Assembly: GCA_963772065.1 (NCBI GenBank)
Contig: CAVYVZ010000010.1
Coordinates: 806,001-870,000 of the forward strand
Source of the DNA: CAVYVZ01 sp963772065
Lineage (GTDB): Bacteria > Acidobacteriota > Vicinamibacteria > Vicinamibacterales > UBA2999
Direction of reading: 5' to 3'
Length of the DNA: 64,000 nucleotides
The stretch's first letter is position 1, and every line of letters begins with the position of its first letter. Shown here piece after piece: positions 48,425 through 57,387 of this stretch. Both the position numbers and the translations under genes were made by a program. Below the pieces are notes generated by a model. The model was given only the letters and a program-made list of their open reading frames with translations. It searched no databases and was not told the origin of the DNA.

Positions 48425-48790
48425 ATGAGTGCATTCGCGAAACTGTGTGATCTCGGTCCTCTTCCGATCTGGGATGGCGTTCTCGGCCGCACCGTGGAGG
48501 GCGCCAATGCCACGCTGGCGGTGGTGGAGCTCGCCCCGAACAGCGTCGTGCCGGAGCATCAGCATCACAACGAGCAACTCGGACTCGTGCTGCAGGGAAG
48601 GCTGACCGTCAGAATCGGCGGCGAACGGCGCGACATCGGACCGGGTGATGCCTACACCATCCCCGGCAACGTTCCCCACGATTTCATCACCGGCCCGGAC
48701 GGCGCGGTCGTCATCGATGTCTTCTCGCCCGTGCGCGCCGACTGGGCTCGGTTCACGCCGCTCGATCCGCAGCCGCCGCGCTGGCCGTGA
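48425..48790 (+). CDS. Cupin-2 domain protein
   Basis: 121 residues, intact. Conserved cupin barrel: VVELAPNSVVPEHQHHNEQLGLVLQGRLTVRIGGERRDIGPGDAYTIPGNVPHDFITGP, with metal ligands HQHH, Glu and the later His in NVPH. End overlaps the next gene by GTGA-type coupling (48787-48790). Small single-domain cupins act as metal-dependent enzymes or ligand-binding regulators; the substrate is unknown. Confidence 0.88.
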   Translation: MSAFAKLCDLGPLPIWDGVLGRTVEGANATLAVVELAPNSVVPEHQHHNEQLGLVLQGRLTVRIGGERRDIGPGDAYTIPGNVPHDFITGPDGAVVIDVFSPVRADWARFTPLDPQPPRWP

Positions 48791-49662
48791 CGCCGGCGAC
48801 GATCTCCACGCGGATCAACGCCGAGCGGCTGATGCTGCTCTGCTGGGGCCGCGCGATCCTGCTGCAGATGGCGCACCCGCTCGTAGCCGCAGGCGTCGCG
48901 GACCACAGTTCCTTCCGCGAGGGGAACGTCACCGCCGTCGTCCGCCTCCACGAAACGATCCGCGCGATGTTGTCGCTGACGTTCGGCAGCGCCGCGGAGC
49001 GCGATGCCAGGCTGTCGCGCATCAACGGCATCCATCGGCGCGTGAACGGCACGCTGCGCGAGCGCGCCGGGCCGTTCGACGCCGGAACGACGTACTCGGC
49101 GGAGGATCCGGCGCTGCTGCTCTGGGTGCACGGCACGCTGCTCGATTCGGCGTTCGTGGTCTACGAGCGGCTGTTCGCACCGCTCGCCGAGGCCGACCGT
49201 GATGCGTACTGCGTCCAGGCCGTGCCCGTCGTTCGCGGCCTCGGCGTGCTCGACGGCGAGCCGCACTCCTCGGCCGATCTGAGCCGCTACATGACGCGGA
49301 TGTATGCCAGCGGGCAGATCACCGTGAGCCGGCAGGCCCGCGAGCTCGCCGCGGCCTTGCTTGCCCCCCCGCTGGCCTGGGCGGTTGCGCCCGCGACGCG
49401 AGTGAACCGGCTCTTCACGACTGGGCTGCTACCGCCCTCCATCCGCGAGCAGTACGGATTCCGATGGACCAGCGCCGACGAACGAGCTCTCCAGCGCTGG
49501 ACGAGCCTCCTCCGTAACCTGCGCCCGCGACTGCCCGACGTCCTCGCCCTCTGGCCCGAGGCGCGGCACCACTTTCTAGGGGCGAGGAGCAGGGGCAAGG
49601 GGCGAGGGCTGTCTCAGGCCTTAGACGGCCCCTGCCCCTCGCGCCTCGCTGCTCGCCCCTAG
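48787..49662 (+). CDS. Oxygenase MpaB-like (DUF2236) protein
   Basis: About 291 residues. GTG 48787 overlaps the cupin stop. DUF2236 marks: LLCWGRAILLQMAHPLVAAGVADHSSFREG, RLSRINGIHRRVNGTL, DPALLLWVHGTLLDSAFVVYERLFAPL and LSRYMTRMY; the conserved His residues are those of the haem-binding MpaB/latex-oxygenase family. The last 30 residues (ARSRGKGRGLSQALDGPCPSRLAARP) are encoded by the inverted repeat at 49576-49662, so the natural end is likely earlier, near LWPEARHHF. Paired with the cupin, this suggests an oxidative pathway. Confidence 0.8.
   Translation: MTPATISTRINAERLMLLCWGRAILLQMAHPLVAAGVADHSSFREGNVTAVVRLHETIRAMLSLTFGSAAERDARLSRINGIHRRVNGTLRERAGPFDAGTTYSAEDPALLLWVHGTLLDSAFVVYERLFAPLAEADRDAYCVQAVPVVRGLGVLDGEPHSSADLSRYMTRMYASGQITVSRQARELAAALLAPPLAWAVAPATRVNRLFTTGLLPPSIREQYGFRWTSADERALQRWTSLLRNLRPRLPDVLALWPEARHHFLGARSRGKGRGLSQALDGPCPSRLAARP
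49576..49662. repeat. 87-bp imperfect inverted repeat encoding the tails of two convergent genes
   Basis: Arms CTAGGGGCGAGGAGC... (from 49576) and ...GCTGCTCGCCCCTAG (to 49662) with a short middle around GTCTCAGGCCTTAGAC. Both converging genes read through it into stop codons inside the element. 49598-49618 is an exact reverse complement of 25923-25943. Confidence 0.75.
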
Positions 49663-50926
49663 ACCCTCATTGAACTCACCTTCCCATCTGGCGATGACGA
49701 CGGTGGCGAGGCAGTTGCCGAGCACGTTGATCGACGTGCGCGCCATGTCCATCAGCTCGTCGATGCCGAGAATGATGAAGACCGGCTCCACGGGAAGCCC
49801 GAACGACGTGACCGTGCCGAGAAGAATGACGAGCGCGGCCCGTGGCACTCCCGCAACGCCCTTGCTGGTCAGCATCAGCGTGAGCAGCATCACCAGCTGC
49901 TGCCCCAGCGTCATCTGGATTCCGGCAGCCTGTGCCACGAAGATCGAGGCCAGCGACAAGTACAGCGTGGTCCCATCCAGGTTAAAGCTGTAGCCGGTGG
50001 GCATCACGAAGGCGACGATCTGCCGAGGCACGCCGAGGCGTTCCATCGCCTCCATCGCACGCGGCAGCGCGGCTTCCGAGCTGGTGGTGGCGAACGCGAT
50101 CGAGAAGGGCTCCGCCACCGCCTGCAGGAACCTGCGGATCGGCACCTTGAAGATGAGGGCAACCGGCAGCAGCACGCCGAGCACGAAGACGATCAGCGCC
50201 GCGTAGAGCGTCATCAGCAGCTTCGCAAGGTTCACGAGGATCCCGAGACCCATGTGCCCGACGGTGTACGCGATCGCGGCACCGACGCCAATCGGCGCGA
50301 ACAGCATCACGATCCCGGTGAACTTGAACATCGTCTCGGCAAGGCTCTCGGCGAAGTGCAGCATCGGACGACGCTTCGCGTCCGGCAGCATGGCGAGCGC
50401 CACGCCGAAGAGCACGCTGAACACGACGATCTGCAGGACCTGACCTTCGGCAATCGAGCGAGCGAGGTTTTCCGGGAAGATGTGCAGCACCACGTCCTGC
50501 CAGGTCTGCGGCGGAGGCGCCTCGATCTTCGCGCCCGCTTCCGGTGGCGGCAGCGTGATGCCCTCGCCGGCGCGGCTGATCGAGATCGCGATCCAGCCGA
50601 TGACGAGCGCGATCGTGGTCACGACCTCGAAGTACACGAGCGCCTTCACGCCCATGCGTCCAACCTGCTTCAGGTTGGAATGTCCTGCGATGCCCACGAC
50701 GAGCGTGGCGAAGAGCAGCGGCGCGATGATCGTCTTGATCATCTTGAGGAAGATCTGGCTGAGGATCCGAAGGGCAATCGCGACCTCCGGAAAATCGTGG
50801 CCGATGGTCGCGCCGATGACCATGCTCACGAGAATCCAGGTCGTCAGCGATCGCCGCTTGGCCGCCCACACACAGAGGGCCGCAATCGCCAGCCAGCGCA
50901 GGATGAACCAGACGTCAAACGACATG
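49621..50926 (-). CDS. Dicarboxylate/amino acid:cation symporter (DAACS)
   Basis: About 434 residues from ATG 50926 (MSFDVWFILRWLAIAALCVW), 8 helices with two hairpins. Signatures: FLKMIKTIIAPLLFATLVVGIAG, FATTSSEAALPRAMEAME (serine-rich hairpin 1), VMPTGYSFNLDGTTLYLSLASIFVAQA, and TSKGVAGVPRAALVILLGT, INVLGNCLATVVIARWEGE. Glutamate, aspartate or C4-dicarboxylate uptake. A longer open frame upstream to 51567 is not used because it runs opposite the VOC gene and lacks homology. The final 14 residues come from the inverted repeat. Confidence 0.88.
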
Positions 50927-50957
50927 GCCCGGCAGTATACCGGGAAGGCGGTGTGGT

Positions 50958-51413
50958 CTAGGCGTCGTACGCGTGCTGCAACCTCCCCAGGTCGAGCTTG
51001 TCCATCGTGAGCATGGCGTCTATGACCCGCTTCGACTTCGCGGCATCCTTGTCGCCGAGCATCCGGCCCAGCGCGGTCGGAACGATCTGCCAGGACAGCC
51101 CGAACTTGTCCTTCAGCCAGCCGCAACGGCCGGGCGCGCCACCATCCGCGGTGAGCTTCGCCCACAGTTCGTCGATTTCCTCCTGCGTCTCGCACCCGAC
51201 GAAAAATGAGATGGCGTCGTTGAACGTGAACTGCGGCGGTCGCCCATTCAAGGCCGTGAACTTCTGACCCTCGAGCTCGAACTCCGTCGAGATCACTCTT
51301 CCTTGCGCCTGATTGACCGAGACGACCTTCGAGCGCTTGAAAATCGAGGTGTAAAGGCTCATCGCCTCTTCGGCTTGCGCCTCGAACCACAGAAACGGCG
51401 TAATGGTCGGCAT
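50958..51413 (-). CDS. VOC family protein (PhnB / 3-dmu-9 3-mt-like)
   Basis: About 151 residues, intact. Begins MPTITPFLWFEAQAEEAMSLYTSIFKRSKVVSV, with two babbab modules: FELEGQKFTALNGRPPQFTFNDAISFFVGCETQEEIDELWAKLTADGGAPGRCGWLKDKFGLSWQIVPTAL. The WFEAQAEEAM, Glu and W(Q)IVP residues are those of the PhnB-like subfamily. Start of two adjacent Met codons; the second (51413) is preferred. Often annotated as a glyoxalase-like or regulatory protein of unknown substrate. Confidence 0.85.
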   Translation of the reverse strand: MPTITPFLWFEAQAEEAMSLYTSIFKRSKVVSVNQAQGRVISTEFELEGQKFTALNGRPPQFTFNDAISFFVGCETQEEIDELWAKLTADGGAPGRCGWLKDKFGLSWQIVPTALGRMLGDKDAAKSKRVIDAMLTMDKLDLGRLQHAYDA

Positions 51414-51485
51414 CACTGGCTCCTCTCGATGTCGGGGGTTTCCCCGCGTTTGTAATCAAGTCGGAGCCGAGGGCCGATTCTCGAC

Positions 51486-51518
51486 ATTCGACAGGTCCAA
51501 AAACTGATTTGCTACAAT
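51486..51518 (+). promoter_or_regulatory. Putative promoter of tRNA-Leu
   Basis: A -10 box TACAAT at 51513-51518, 20 bp before the tRNA 5' end, after an A/T-rich stretch. A weak -35 candidate TTCGAC at 51487-51492 is 20 bp upstream, longer than the usual 17. Confidence 0.4.
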
Positions 51519-51537
51519 GACTGGTCCTGCCTTGCGT

Positions 51538-51624
51538 GCGGAAGTGGCGGAATTGGCAGACGCGCAAGCCTCAGGAGCTTGTGGCCGCAAGGTCGTGGGG
51601 GTTCGAGTCCCCCCTTCCGCACCA
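51538..51624 (+). tRNA. tRNA-Leu (anticodon CAG)
   Basis: 87 nt with encoded CCA end. Acceptor GCGGAAG pairs with CTTCCGC; the D arm has the leucine-type GGCGGAATTGGCAGACGC; anticodon stem CAAGC / GCTTG with loop CTCAGGA, giving anticodon CAG at positions 34-36; a short variable arm (TGGCCGCAAGGTCGT) marks a class II tRNA; T arm GGGGGTTCGAGTCCCCC. Reads CUG codons, the main leucine codon in this GC-rich genome. Confidence 0.97.
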
Positions 51625-51715
51625 CTCACTCGCCATTCGGCTCGCTCGCGGTGCGCCAGGGCGTCTCAGGCGCTCGACCGTCGGCGCTTCGCGCTGGCGG
51701 GCCGCGCCCCGCCGC

Positions 51716-52742
51716 TCAGCGCGCCAGAGGACTGGACGGCTGCCGATTGCGGACGAGATCGCGAATCACCTCGTCGTAGTACCGGCTTGTCCTTGAGGCT
51801 GGCGCGCGACGCAGGAAAATACACCAGCGCCACACTCAGCACGCTCGGATTCAGTGCCGTCAACGACACGGCGCTGCGCTCGCCTCCGGACAGACGTGTG
51901 TTGTCGATCATCGGAAAATCGAACAGCCCGACGCGGAAATTCGTGTCGATCTCCCGAATGCCTTCGAGGTCCTGGTTCGCCCGCTGACACGCCTCCTCCG
52001 TCATCAGCTGCGACACGTACAACCGCACCTGCACTTCGCGGGCAACCTCGTCGTAGTTGATCAGCTCCAGCCTGAACTGCCGATGGTGCCTCGTTCCGTC
52101 ACCGGCCTGCATCGACAGGCACACGCGGGAGGCCGCCTCGCCGGGCTTGACGCGGGGGTCGGACACCGTGCGCGTCCCAAACGAGACGTGCGCCTGAAAG
52201 TCCTTGATCTTCTCGGGCAGGGCGTCGCCCCGTTCGATCATCCCGACGTCGGACAGCGCCGTGAGCTGGTGCTCGATCACCTGCAGCGCCACCGATTCGA
52301 GCCGGCCGCGCAGTTCGGCGTTGCTGCCCCGCTCCTCGAGCGCGATGCGCCGCTCCACGTCCTTGAACAGCGGCCCGATGTCGAGCGATTCGTGAAAGTT
52401 GTAGGCCAGCAGCTCGAGGCTCAGGATCTGTTGTCTGATGAGCTCCTCGGATGTGAGCCGCAGCGACGGGTCCTTTGCCATGAACGTGTTCAGGATCGAA
52501 TTGAACATGTCCTTCCGCAGATTGCTGTCGGCTTCCTCGCGCCGCCCCATCATCTCGGCGTACAGCCGGATGTTGCTCTCGACCTGTTGACGCTCGTTCA
52601 GCGATGAATTGAACCAGTAGCCAAGAACCAGCGTGACGAGCGGCAAGGCCAGGACCTTGCTCAGCTCGATCCACGGCCAAGGGCTCCTGCGATCCGGGGT
52701 GTGATGAGTGGCTTCGACGTGCGGGACTTCGCCTTCGCTCAT
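51716..52742 (-). CDS. Membrane-anchored protein of unknown function (one frameshift)
   Basis: About 340 residues. Cytoplasmic head (MSEGEVPHVEATHHTPDRRSPW), one TM helix (VLALPLVTLVLGYWFNSSLN), then a long helical and mixed region (RQQVESNIRLYAEMMGRREEADSNLRKDMFNSILNTFM, RQQILSLELLAYNFHESLDIGPLFKDVERRIALEE) and a beta-rich C-terminal domain (QFRLELINYDEVAREVQVRLYVSQL, FRVGLFDFPMIDNTRL). A shift near 51780 leads to YYDEVIRDLVRNRQPSSPLAR and the stop at 51716. I recognise no family. Downstream of the small secreted gene by 2 bp. Confidence 0.72.
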
Positions 52743-52744
52743 GT

Positions 52745-53083
52745 CTACCTTCGCCGCAGCTCGTGCTTCCCATCCGCGGCCTTCGTCAGCTCGAAGTTGT
52801 AGACCGATGGATTCGGGCCGGAAAAGACGACGGCGGACGGGCGGCCTTCAAAGGAGGGAAGTGAAAGCGTGCACTGTCCCTGTTGCTGCACGTTGATCCG
52901 ATACGAGCCGTCGGCGGCCGTGGATCCGCTCGCGGGCGCTTCCTTGCCGCATTGGATCTCGATGCTGGCGCCTTTGACGGCTTCGCCCTCCGAGACAATG
53001 GTTCCGTAGATTTGTCCCGCGTACACGACGGCAGGCACGGACAGCGCGAGTACGACGAGGGACAGGCGTGCGATGGCTCTCAT
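52745..53083 (-). CDS. Secreted carboxypeptidase-regulatory-like (Ig-like) protein
   Basis: 112 residues, intact. Signal peptide MRAIARLSLVVLALSVPAVVYA, then GQIYGTIVSEGEAVKGASIEIQCGKEAPASGSTAADGSYRINVQQQGQCTLSLPSFEGRPSAVVFSGPNPSVYNFEL, one CarboxypepD_reg-like domain with a two-Cys pair. Probably periplasmic or surface; binding partner unknown. First of a two-gene leftward unit with the membrane protein, 2 bp apart, and divergent from the TPR gene. Confidence 0.82.
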   Translation of the reverse strand: MRAIARLSLVVLALSVPAVVYAGQIYGTIVSEGEAVKGASIEIQCGKEAPASGSTAADGSYRINVQQQGQCTLSLPSFEGRPSAVVFSGPNPSVYNFELTKAADGKHELRRR

Positions 53084-53151
53084 TGAAGTCCTCCCAGGGG
53101 AAACCTAAGGATACAGGCGACCCGTCACTTCGGATAGACTCCGCCAACCAT

Positions 53152-54402
53152 ATGCATCGTTCGGCTCGGACCGGCGTGAGTTTCGTCGCGATCGTGCTGG
53201 CGCTTGCGAGTTCCGGTGCGCTGGCGCTGCAGAATCGAACGCCCGGGGCCGCTCAGACTGAGTCGTCCCCGGCGACGCCCTCCGAGATTACGCGACTCGA
53301 GGCGGAAATCGAGGCTCTGAAGCGGGAGCGCGCCGAGCGCCGAGAGAGCGACGTTGGACGCATCGTCGACCTCATGGACGTGTTCCTCGGGTTGCAGGGT
53401 GTCGTACTTGGGGTGGTCGGGGCACTGACGGGGCTCGGCATCTGGGAGTGGAACCGGATCCGACGCGTACGGCGCGAGGCGGAGATCAACGTGCGCAACG
53501 CGCAGATCGCTCTGAGCGAGTCGGATCTCAGCAGCGAGAATGCGAAGCGTGCGGTCGCGGCTGCCGACGCGAGTCGCCGGCACGCCGAGAAAGTGCTGGC
53601 CGACGCACACGAGGCGTCCCGCAACATCGTGGCGCTGCATGCTCAGTTGAAGACGGCGTTCGGCCGCGTCGAGGACCAGTTCGTTGCGCTTCGCCGCGCC
53701 GAGCGCGACACGGTACTCGGCCAGCCGCCGCCACTGCCCGAACCTGACGAAGCGGTCCTCTTCGAGGACAACGACGTGCTGCTCGTCGTCTGTGATCGGC
53801 TCGGCATCACATCCGGCGGCGAACCGACCAGCAACCACTACCTCCAGTTCGCGCGGTACTGGCGCCTGGTCAAGGATTACCCTCGCGCGTTTGCGCGGTT
53901 GGCCCGCGCGGGAGAGCTCGCGCCTCAATCCTTCCGGCCACTGCTTCATCGTGCGAGGACGCTCGCGCTCCAGGCCGAGCTCGACACGGCCGATGCGGGC
54001 GTTCGGAGGAAACTGCTGGAAAGCGCGGAAAAGCATGCGCGAGCAGCCGCCGCGCTCGAATCGGCCGATGGCTGGGAGACCGTCGAGCAACTCGCCTGGA
54101 TCCTGCACAGCCTCGAGCGGTGGGACGATGCGATCGCGAGCTACCGGCAGGCACGGGAACAATACGAACGCACGAACGGACGTGACGCGTCCTGGCGGAC
54201 GATTACCTACAATCTCTGCTGCGCGTTGGTCCAGGCGAACAACACCAACGACGCGCTGACGGAGCTCGCGGCAATTATCGACGAGGATGAAAACTGGAAG
54301 GCGGTGACCGTGGATTCGGATTTCAAGCCGCTCTGGAAGATTCCTGAATTCAAGCAGCTCGTGGAAGCGGCGGTAGGGCGCCGCCGCACCGCAACGGACT
54401 GA
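53152..54402 (+). CDS. Signal peptide, coiled coil, TM helix and TPR protein
   Basis: 416 residues, intact. Signal peptide MHRSARTGVSFVAIVLALASSGALA, short coiled coil (ITRLEAEIEALKRERAERR), TM helix (MDVFLGLQGVVLGVVGALTGLGIW), second coiled coil (EAEINVRNAQIALSESDLSSENAKRAVAAADASRRHAEKVLADAHEASRNIVALHAQL), then TPR-like helices (HYLQFARYWRLVKDYPRAFARLARAGELAPQSFRPLLHRARTLALQAEL, WILHSLERWDDAIASYRQAREQYE). ATG 53152 chosen because the signal peptide starts there. Envelope scaffold by appearance; no enzyme motif. Confidence 0.82.
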   Translation: MHRSARTGVSFVAIVLALASSGALALQNRTPGAAQTESSPATPSEITRLEAEIEALKRERAERRESDVGRIVDLMDVFLGLQGVVLGVVGALTGLGIWEWNRIRRVRREAEINVRNAQIALSESDLSSENAKRAVAAADASRRHAEKVLADAHEASRNIVALHAQLKTAFGRVEDQFVALRRAERDTVLGQPPPLPEPDEAVLFEDNDVLLVVCDRLGITSGGEPTSNHYLQFARYWRLVKDYPRAFARLARAGELAPQSFRPLLHRARTLALQAELDTADAGVRRKLLESAEKHARAAAALESADGWETVEQLAWILHSLERWDDAIASYRQAREQYERTNGRDASWRTITYNLCCALVQANNTNDALTELAAIIDEDENWKAVTVDSDFKPLWKIPEFKQLVEAAVGRRRTATD

Positions 54403-54540
54403 ACGTCAGACTTCTGAACTGCCGCCGATCTTACGTGTGAACACCTTCATGGGTTGCACTCCACTGCACAGACTCGAACCACGTCAATAGTACCGCATCG
54501 CCGCGGTCTGTTCAAACGCCACAGCCCCGCGTGGCCGATC

Positions 54541-55134
54541 TCAGGCCGTGCGCGGGAAGGCGCGCCGCTCGAACGGGACGACTTTCGCGTCGGATGAGAC
54601 GTGCGTGTGCTGCTCGCAGACCCGCTCGAAGTACTCGGTCTGCTTGTAGAAGTTCCCCATCGAATAGCCGCACAGCAGCTGGAAGGAATGCGATGCCGCC
54701 AGCTCGTTCCAGAGAATCTCCAGCTTGATCGCCGCTTCAGGGCTTCCCTTCTTCCACAGGACGTCGACCATCTCCCCGTACGCGCGGACGGGCGTGCGAA
54801 CACGGCCTCCGAGCGCCTGGTCGATCGCATCGCCGACGTTCTTTCTGAACGCGCCAGGATCGGGCATCTCACCCGCCATGAACGTGGCGAGCGTCTCCTC
54901 GGCGTCGAGACATACGAGATCGCCGAGCCGCTTCGCCTGCTGGACGTCGATGAGCCGGTTGGTCAATTCATCGAGGATCGCCGCGCAGTGGCTCGGTGTC
55001 GCGATGAGCACGGCCGGCTGCCCCCCGACCAACCCTTCGCTGAGAAAGCCGCCGACGGTGGTGAAGAGCGCCTCGTCGCTGCCATAGAACTGCACGGCAT
55101 GATGGTGAGTATGAATGCGATCGTCGTGACTCAT
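54541..55134 (-). CDS. MEDS-domain (DcmR sensory) protein
   Basis: 197 residues, intact. MEDS marks: HHAVQFYGSDEALFTTVGGFLSEGLVGGQPAVLIATPSHCAAILDELTN, VCLDAEETLATFMAGEMPDPGAFRKNVG, VRAYGEMVDVLWKKGSPEAAIKLEILWNELAASHSFQLLCGYSMGNF. The fold is RecA/KaiC-like without Walker residues. In other bacteria this domain stands alone next to kinases or regulators and senses one-carbon compounds or light by inference. No partner gene here. 54403-54540 holds nothing I can name. Confidence 0.88.
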   Translation of the reverse strand: MSHDDRIHTHHHAVQFYGSDEALFTTVGGFLSEGLVGGQPAVLIATPSHCAAILDELTNRLIDVQQAKRLGDLVCLDAEETLATFMAGEMPDPGAFRKNVGDAIDQALGGRVRTPVRAYGEMVDVLWKKGSPEAAIKLEILWNELAASHSFQLLCGYSMGNFYKQTEYFERVCEQHTHVSSDAKVVPFERRAFPRTA

Positions 55135-55273
55135 GGCGTCAGCATAGCAGCACGTTTTTCGCAGTACCCTATTTTTTCTGTTTTTTCTGCGGCTCAGGTA
55201 ACCGCGGCGAACGCAGCCGCGCGCCCTGTTGTGCTACGCTGCCGCCCTCTTGGAGCGCAGGAGGAGTATAGCG

Positions 55274-55939
55274 ATGCGAGTGATCATCAGCGGTCTGGCG
55301 TTTGCGGCGATCGCAGCGGTCAGTACCGGCCACGGAAGCGCGCAGGCTGCGCAAGGCGGCCAGAACACGTTGAGCTTTTTCATAACCAGCGTTGGGACGG
55401 GTAATGGCGCCAACCTCGGTGGTCTCGATGGGGCCGACGCTCACTGCCAGAAGCTCGCCGCCGCGGCGGGCCAGGGCAGCCGCACATGGCGCGCCTACCT
55501 CAGCGCAGCGGCGCAGGGCCAGAACAAGCCTGTCAACGCCCGCGATCGGATCGGGTCGGGTCCCTGGTACAACGCCAAAGGCGTGAAGGTCGCCGAGAAC
55601 GTTGCGGATCTGCACAGCGACAACAACAAGCTGTCGAAGGAGAACTCGCTCACCGAAAAGGGCGAGGTGGTCAACGGCCGCGGCGACACGCCGAACAAGC
55701 ACGACATCCTCACCGGCTCGCAGCTCGATGGGACGGCGTACACGGACGGCGGCGACCACACCTGCGGCAACTGGACGAAGGGCGCCGACGGCGCGGCGCA
55801 GGTCGGCCATCATGATCGTCAGGGCGGCGGGATCAACCCCACGTCATGGAACAACGCCCACGGCTCGCGCGGCTGCAGCCAGGAAAATCTGCGCGGCTCG
55901 GGCGGCGATGGGCTGTTCTACTGCTTCGCGGAGAAATAA
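55274..55939 (+). CDS. Secreted lectin/endostatin-like protein
   Basis: 221 residues. ATG 55274 after GGAGGAGTATAGCG. Signal peptide MRVIISGLAFAAIAAVSTGHGSAQA, then LSFFITSVGTGNGANLGGLDGADAHCQKLAAAAGQGSRTWRAYLS, DRIGSGPWYNAKGVKVA, GEVVNGRGDTPNKHDILTGSQLDGTAYT, CGNWT and GCSQENLRGSGGDGLFYCF. The FITSVGxGxGANLGGLxGADxxCQxLA opening and Cys pattern resemble the C-type-lectin/collagenase-NC10-endostatin fold of bacterial proteins. Probably an envelope or extracellular binding protein. Confidence 0.8.
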   Translation: MRVIISGLAFAAIAAVSTGHGSAQAAQGGQNTLSFFITSVGTGNGANLGGLDGADAHCQKLAAAAGQGSRTWRAYLSAAAQGQNKPVNARDRIGSGPWYNAKGVKVAENVADLHSDNNKLSKENSLTEKGEVVNGRGDTPNKHDILTGSQLDGTAYTDGGDHTCGNWTKGADGAAQVGHHDRQGGGINPTSWNNAHGSRGCSQENLRGSGGDGLFYCFAEK

Positions 55940-55945
55940 CCCTCA

Positions 55946-57387
55946 ATGGGGATGACGCGTCTCCTGTTACGCGTCGCGAAGATCGCGGCCGCCGTGGTGC
56001 TCGTGCTCGCCGCCACGGCGGTCGTGCTGTCCTGGGCCGTCGGCATCCGCATTCGACTCGCTGGGTCGGGAACGCCGCAACTCGTCCGCGAGCAACCGGC
56101 CGAGGCTGCGCGGGCCATCGAGGCGCACCGCGCCAGTCAGCCCACCATCGCAGCGGCGTCCTCACGGGCTCCCGAGTCGGCGCCTGCACGTCTCCGCCGC
56201 GGTCCCTCCGTCGATCCCCGCCCGGCCTCCGTACTGGACGGCATTTCGCGGTCCGCTTCGGGACGGCACCTACCGCGAGCGGCCGATTCTCACGTCGTGG
56301 CCGGCGAGCGGTCTGACGCCGCTCTGGAAACAACCGATTGGCGGCGGCTACGCGTCGTTCGCCATCGCGCGCAACCGCGCCTTCACCATCGAGCAGCGGC
56401 GCGGGCAGGAAGTGGTCACCGCCTATGACGTCGACACCGGACGGGAGCTCTGGGCCCGTGGATGGGACGGAGAGTTCAAGGAGTGGATGGGGGGCGATGG
56501 ACCCCGCGCCACGCCGACCTGGTTCGATGGCCGCGTCTACGCGCTCGGCGCGCTCGGTGAGCTGCGCGCCCTCGACGAGCGTACCGGCGCGATGTTCTGG
56601 CGCGTCAACATCCTCGACGACAACGCCGCGACGAACCTGCCCTGGGGCATGGCCGCCTCGCCGCTCATCGTCGACGACCTGGTCCTCGTGCTTCCTGGCG
56701 GACCCGCGGGCCGGTCCGTCGCCGCCTACGATCGCCAGACCGGCGCCCGCCGCTGGACCGCGCTGAACGACAAGCAGGCGTACCTCGTCGCCGACGCTTG
56801 CCACGATCGGCGGCACGCGGCAGATCCTCATCGTCACCGCCTCGCGCCTCGTGGCGCTGACCCCAACCGGCGAGCTGCTGTGGCAGTATCCGTGGCCGAC
56901 CGCGAATGACATCAACGCGTCACAGCCGGCGATCCTGCCGCCGGGCAACCGCGTGCTGCTCTCGTCCGGTTACGGCCACGGTGCGGCGTTGCTCGAGGTG
57001 ACGAACGACGGCGGCCGCTTCGGCACGCGTCTGCTCTGGGAGCACGGACGATTGAAGAATCGATTCTCGAGCTCGGTGGAGCACCAGGGCTTCATCTACG
57101 GCCTGGACGAGAACATCCTGACATGCCTCGACGCGTCGAGCGGCGAGGTCAAATGGAAGGGTGGCCGGTACGGGCACGGCCAGTTCGTGCTGGCCAGTGG
57201 TCACCTCGTGCTGCTGTCGGAGGAAGGCGAGCTGGCGCTCGTTCGCGCCGTGCCGGACTCCCATCAGGAGCTCGCGAGGTTCCCCGTGCTGGACGGAAAA
57301 ACCTGGAACCATCCCGCGCTCGACGATGGCCGGCTGCTCGTGCGGAACCTCGCAGAGATGGCGGCTTTCGATCTGCGCCCCCGCTGA
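55946..57387 (+). CDS. PQQ-type beta-propeller protein (frameshifted)
   Basis: About 478 residues. N-terminal TM anchor (LLLRVAKIAAAVVLVLAATAVVLSWAVG). After shifts near 56215 and 56300 the propeller runs: GLTPLWKQPIGGGYASFAIARNRAFTIEQRRGQEVVTAYDVDTGRELWAR, PRATPTWFDGRVYALGALGELRALDERTGAMFWRVNIL, WGMAASPLIVDDLVLVLPGG. A shift near 56795 leads to TASRLVALTPTGELLWQYPWPT and the last blades (GEVKWKGGRYGHGQFVLASGHLVLLSEEGELALV). Each blade carries the AxDxxTGxxxW type repeat. Membrane-anchored; no catalytic dehydrogenase residues, so a non-enzymatic propeller is likely. Stop overlaps the next start (TGATG). Confidence 0.82.

Noticed and set aside
49621..51567. 648-residue start for the dicarboxylate symporter
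   Set aside because: The extra N-terminus lies across the VOC gene in another frame and has no homology; the membrane protein starts at ATG 50926.
51538..51720. Genomic island inserted at tRNA-Leu
   Set aside because: No integrase, no repeat of the tRNA 3' end found in the window, and downstream genes have the same composition as the rest.
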